Positions 5,214-7,328 of a stretch of 7,328 nt of DNA are shown here, piece by piece; the first letter of the stretch is position 1, and the number at the start of each line of letters is the position of its first letter. A program made the translations under genes and the position numbers. A model generated the notes under the pieces. The model made no database searches, was not told where the DNA came from, and saw nothing but the letters and a program-made list of their open reading frames with translations. Source of the stretch: Chitinophagaceae bacterium (GTDB taxonomy: Bacteria; Bacteroidota; Bacteroidia; Chitinophagales; Chitinophagaceae); assembly GCA_019454915.1 (NCBI GenBank), contig JACFNM010000165.1, positions 1 through 7,328 on the forward strand, in the 5' to 3' direction.

Positions 5214-6557
5214 ATGAAAAAAGAAATTACTCCTTTAACGGCGATATCTGAGGCAGATATGGTAGCTGTTACCGCAAACAAGAACTTTGTTCTTCGCTCA
5301 GAAGAAACGCAGGAAATTATAAGCCGTAAACCCGATGTTTTCGAGAAATGGGCTTTGCTTATTTTTCTTTTTATTATAGTGGCTGCACTCTCGGCGGCTT
5401 CGTTCATAAAATATCCCGATGTAGTTGAGGGGAACGCGGTACTCACTGGCAAAAACGCGCCTAAAGAAATAGTGGCCCGACAGAGCGGAAGATTAACCGG
5501 CTTGTTCGTTGACAATAATCGAATGGTAAGGGCGGGAGAAATAATTGGCTGGGTGGAAAGCACTGCCGATCCGGAGGAAATCATGGTGCTTTCTGATGTG
5601 TTAGAAAAAGGAGCGCAGCTATTATTGGAAAGCAAGACAGAAGAATTATCCAATTTGTTTACGCGAAGATTCCAGGATTTAGGTGAACTCCAGGGGACTT
5701 ACCAGACATTTGTTACGGCATGGCAGCAGTTTAATGATTACCTGGTAAATGGATATTATTTTAGGAAGAAAAGCATGTTGTTGAATGATATTCAATCTCT
5801 CCGGAATATGCGAGAAAAAATGCTTCAGCAGAAACAGTTGAAAATTTCAGAAAACGAGATGGCGAAAAAGAGTTTTGAGATGAATGAATATCTGTTTAAT
5901 GAAAAAGTGATTTCGGCAGAGGAGTTTCGTGTGGCCAAAACGGCTTACACCAATAAGCTGGCTGAAGTACCGCAGTTGGAGTCAGCCATCATTTCGCTTG
6001 AAAATCAGGTTAGGGATAAACAGAAGGAAATAGACCAGTTAGATCATGATATTTTACAGCAAAAAAAGATATTTGAGCAGGCTTTATATACGCTAAAAAG
6101 CGGAGCGGAAGACTGGATTATAAGATTTTTGATACGCAGTCCTGTTGCCGGGAAACTGACATTTGTATTGCCCTTGCAAAAGAACCAGTTTATAGAACAG
6201 GGAAAATTAATAGGCTATGTTAGCCCCGCAGATGCCAGTTATTATGCTGAGATAAAACTATCGCAGAATAATTTTGGGAAAGTGGATACCGGCATGCATG
6301 TGCAGTTGAGATTTGATGCTTATCCTTACCAGGAGCTTGGGTTTGTGGAAGGGAGGCTGAATTATGTATCTGACCTTTCTGTTGACAGCGGTTTTTTAGG
6401 CTGGGTAGAATTACCCGAAGGTTTGCATACCACGCGAAAAAGGACGTTACAGTACAAGAATGGTTTAAAAGCAAAGGCACTTGTTATTACACGGGATATG
6501 ACGCTCGTGCAAAGGTTATATTATGGGATTACAAGATCGTTGGAGATGAATAAGTGA
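5214..6557 (+). CDS. HlyD-family membrane fusion protein (export adaptor)
   Basis: This 447-residue protein has a short cytosolic N-terminus, one membrane helix at about 46-65 (WALLIFLFIIVAALSAASFI), and a first lipoyl-type half at about 83-115 (EIVARQSGRLTGLFVDNN). A long charged helical hairpin spans about 185-290, and a second lipoyl-type half lies at about 305-340 (RSPVAGKLTFV...EQGKLIGYV). A beta-barrel and membrane-proximal region follows to the end. This is the layout of periplasmic adaptors that link an inner-membrane ABC exporter to a TolC-like channel. The six-base gap after the transporter gene indicates one operon and one complex. No TolC-like gene is in the window, so the outer-membrane component must lie elsewhere. 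The substrate is inferred to be the cysteine-rich peptide. Confidence 0.95.
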   Translation: MKKEITPLTAISEADMVAVTANKNFVLRSEETQEIISRKPDVFEKWALLIFLFIIVAALSAASFIKYPDVVEGNAVLTGKNAPKEIVARQSGRLTGLFVDNNRMVRAGEIIGWVESTADPEEIMVLSDVLEKGAQLLLESKTEELSNLFTRRFQDLGELQGTYQTFVTAWQQFNDYLVNGYYFRKKSMLLNDIQSLRNMREKMLQQKQLKISENEMAKKSFEMNEYLFNEKVISAEEFRVAKTAYTNKLAEVPQLESAIISLENQVRDKQKEIDQLDHDILQQKKIFEQALYTLKSGAEDWIIRFLIRSPVAGKLTFVLPLQKNQFIEQGKLIGYVSPADASYYAEIKLSQNNFGKVDTGMHVQLRFDAYPYQELGFVEGRLNYVSDLSVDSGFLGWVELPEGLHTTRKRTLQYKNGLKAKALVITRDMTLVQRLYYGITRSLEMNK

Positions 6558-6576
6558 AGCGCTCCGGTATAATTTT

Positions 6577-6598
6577 GCGTTAAAAGTTGACGCTTTTT
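6577..6598 (+). terminator. Possible intrinsic terminator of the transporter-HlyD operon
   Basis: GCGTTA (6577-6582) pairs with TGACGC (6588-6593), including one G-U pair, around a 5-base loop. Five T residues follow (6594-6598). It begins 19 bases after the HlyD stop codon, in the short gap before the convergent gene. The stem is weak, so the call is moderate. No equivalent T-run serves the opposite strand. Confidence 0.45.
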
Positions 6599-6618
6599 GG
6601 GAACGATTGTTTTATAAA

Positions 6619-7328
6619 CTAATCGGTTGTCAGTATTTTTTCACACCATCCTATTTTTTTCTTTTCTCCTTTTAAAAGTGTTAACTTATATCCAAGCCTA
6701 ATGCAGAAATCCAGAGCTGTTGCATGATCGACTTCCCGATCAAGATCGTCAAAGATAATCGGGCATCGTATTGAGGCAAAGAGAGGCAGATTTTCTAAAA
6801 TATTTCTCCTTAATTCTGCGGCGGGAGGCCCATCTACTAATATTGCGTCAGGATTATTTTGTAATGCGGTTGATACAGCTTCCGGCTGATACCAGCCGGA
6901 TTGAATAGGAGCGTGAATACAAATATGGATGGGAGAACGTTGTATGGCATAAAACAGGTTGTGCTCAACGCTTATTACCTTGTAATATTTGAGCAAAATA
7001 TTAGTGCTAAATCCCGAACCTAACTCAACGATCAGGCTGCCTCGGGGTATTTTTTCAAGTAACAGCCTGATAATATTTTCTTCAATAGCAAAACCCCCTG
7101 GTACGATATTTCGATCTTTTTGTCCGAGGTGGGAACGACTCAGGAGCGCGGTGAAAAAATAATGCAACTTTTCCTGTTTGAATAGTTTGATCTTTTCATT
7201 TTGTTTTAACAACTTATTCAAGCAGTTTATTGCAATATCAAGCTCGTTAGGCAAAATCAATTGATTTTTAGTGAGTTTGAGATAAATGATAGTATCGGCG
7301 GCCGTAAATTTAGGTTTAAACAGAGCCA
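6619..7328 (-). CDS. Methyltransferase-like protein, 5' end beyond the window
   Basis: The frame ends with TAG at 6619-6621 and stays open to the right edge, giving at least 236 codons. The first formal start is a TTG at 7260 and no in-frame ATG lies between it and the edge; the translated segment before it reads like protein (FKPKFTAADTIIYLKL), so the true start is probably outside. Counting from the TTG, residues 77-84 (IVELGSGF) look like the SAM-binding motif I of class I methyltransferases, with an acidic residue after strand 2 (VEHN, Glu99). ILVDGPP (140-146) and IIFDDLDR (168-175) fit later core strands. The target is unknown. It converges on the transporter operon and need not belong to the peptide system; cell-envelope or glycan modification is possible but unsupported. 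Confidence 0.7.
   Translation of the reverse strand, partial: ALFKPKFTAADTIIYLKLTKNQLILPNELDIAINCLNKLLKQNEKIKLFKQEKLHYFFTALLSRSHLGQKDRNIVPGGFAIEENIIRLLLEKIPRGSLIVELGSGFSTNILLKYYKVISVEHNLFYAIQRSPIHICIHAPIQSGWYQPEAVSTALQNNPDAILVDGPPAAELRRNILENLPLFASIRCPIIFDDLDREVDHATALDFCIRLGYKLTLLKGEKKKIGWCEKILTTD

Noticed and set aside
5186..5653. A 155-codon minus-strand frame over the transporter-HlyD junction
   Set aside because: It is antisense to the junction and the HlyD N-terminus, rich in Ser/Thr/Ile, and shows no motif. It is best read as a shadow.

Overview
The window reads as chromosomal DNA from a Bacteroidetes bacterium, perhaps from the Chitinophagaceae/Sphingobacteriia side (inference). The reasons are moderate GC genes with AT-rich gaps, mostly absent Shine-Dalgarno sites, two possible TTG / TAnnTTTG-type promoters, and a peptide precursor with the double-glycine leader style common in that phylum. 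No tRNA, rRNA, CRISPR array or insertion sequence is visible.

Layout. Positions 1-205 (minus) hold the 5' end of a secreted thioredoxin-fold protein cut by the window edge. Positions 310-546 (minus) encode a 78-residue precursor: a 28-residue GG leader and a 50-residue core with eight cysteines. Positions 674-1042 (minus) encode a small helix-turn-helix protein that overlaps by 4 bp the gene upstream of it (1039-2670, minus). That gene encodes a fusion of a degenerate C39-like domain, a VKOR membrane domain and a thioredoxin domain. A 317-bp divergent intergenic region follows. On the plus strand come a peptidase-containing ABC transporter (2988-5207) and, six bases later, a HlyD-type membrane fusion protein (5214-6557). 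A convergent methyltransferase-like gene (6619-7328, minus) runs off the right edge.

How the genes fit together (inference from family knowledge). The precursor is probably bound by its leader and cut after Gly-Gly by the transporter's C39 domain, then exported through the transporter and HlyD adaptor with an outer-membrane channel encoded elsewhere. Its eight cysteines would be paired by the VKOR-thioredoxin protein, with the secreted thioredoxin as a possible isomerase or reductant. The HTH protein is the candidate regulator. The whole looks like a machine for export and oxidative folding of a cysteine-rich, bacteriocin-like or signalling peptide. No dedicated immunity gene is recognisable.

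Regulatory structure supports separate control. An 8-bp stem with a T-run sits between the HTH gene and the precursor, so the precursor probably has its own promoter. A 13-bp perfect inverted repeat lies just behind the precursor stop codon, ahead of the thioredoxin gene.
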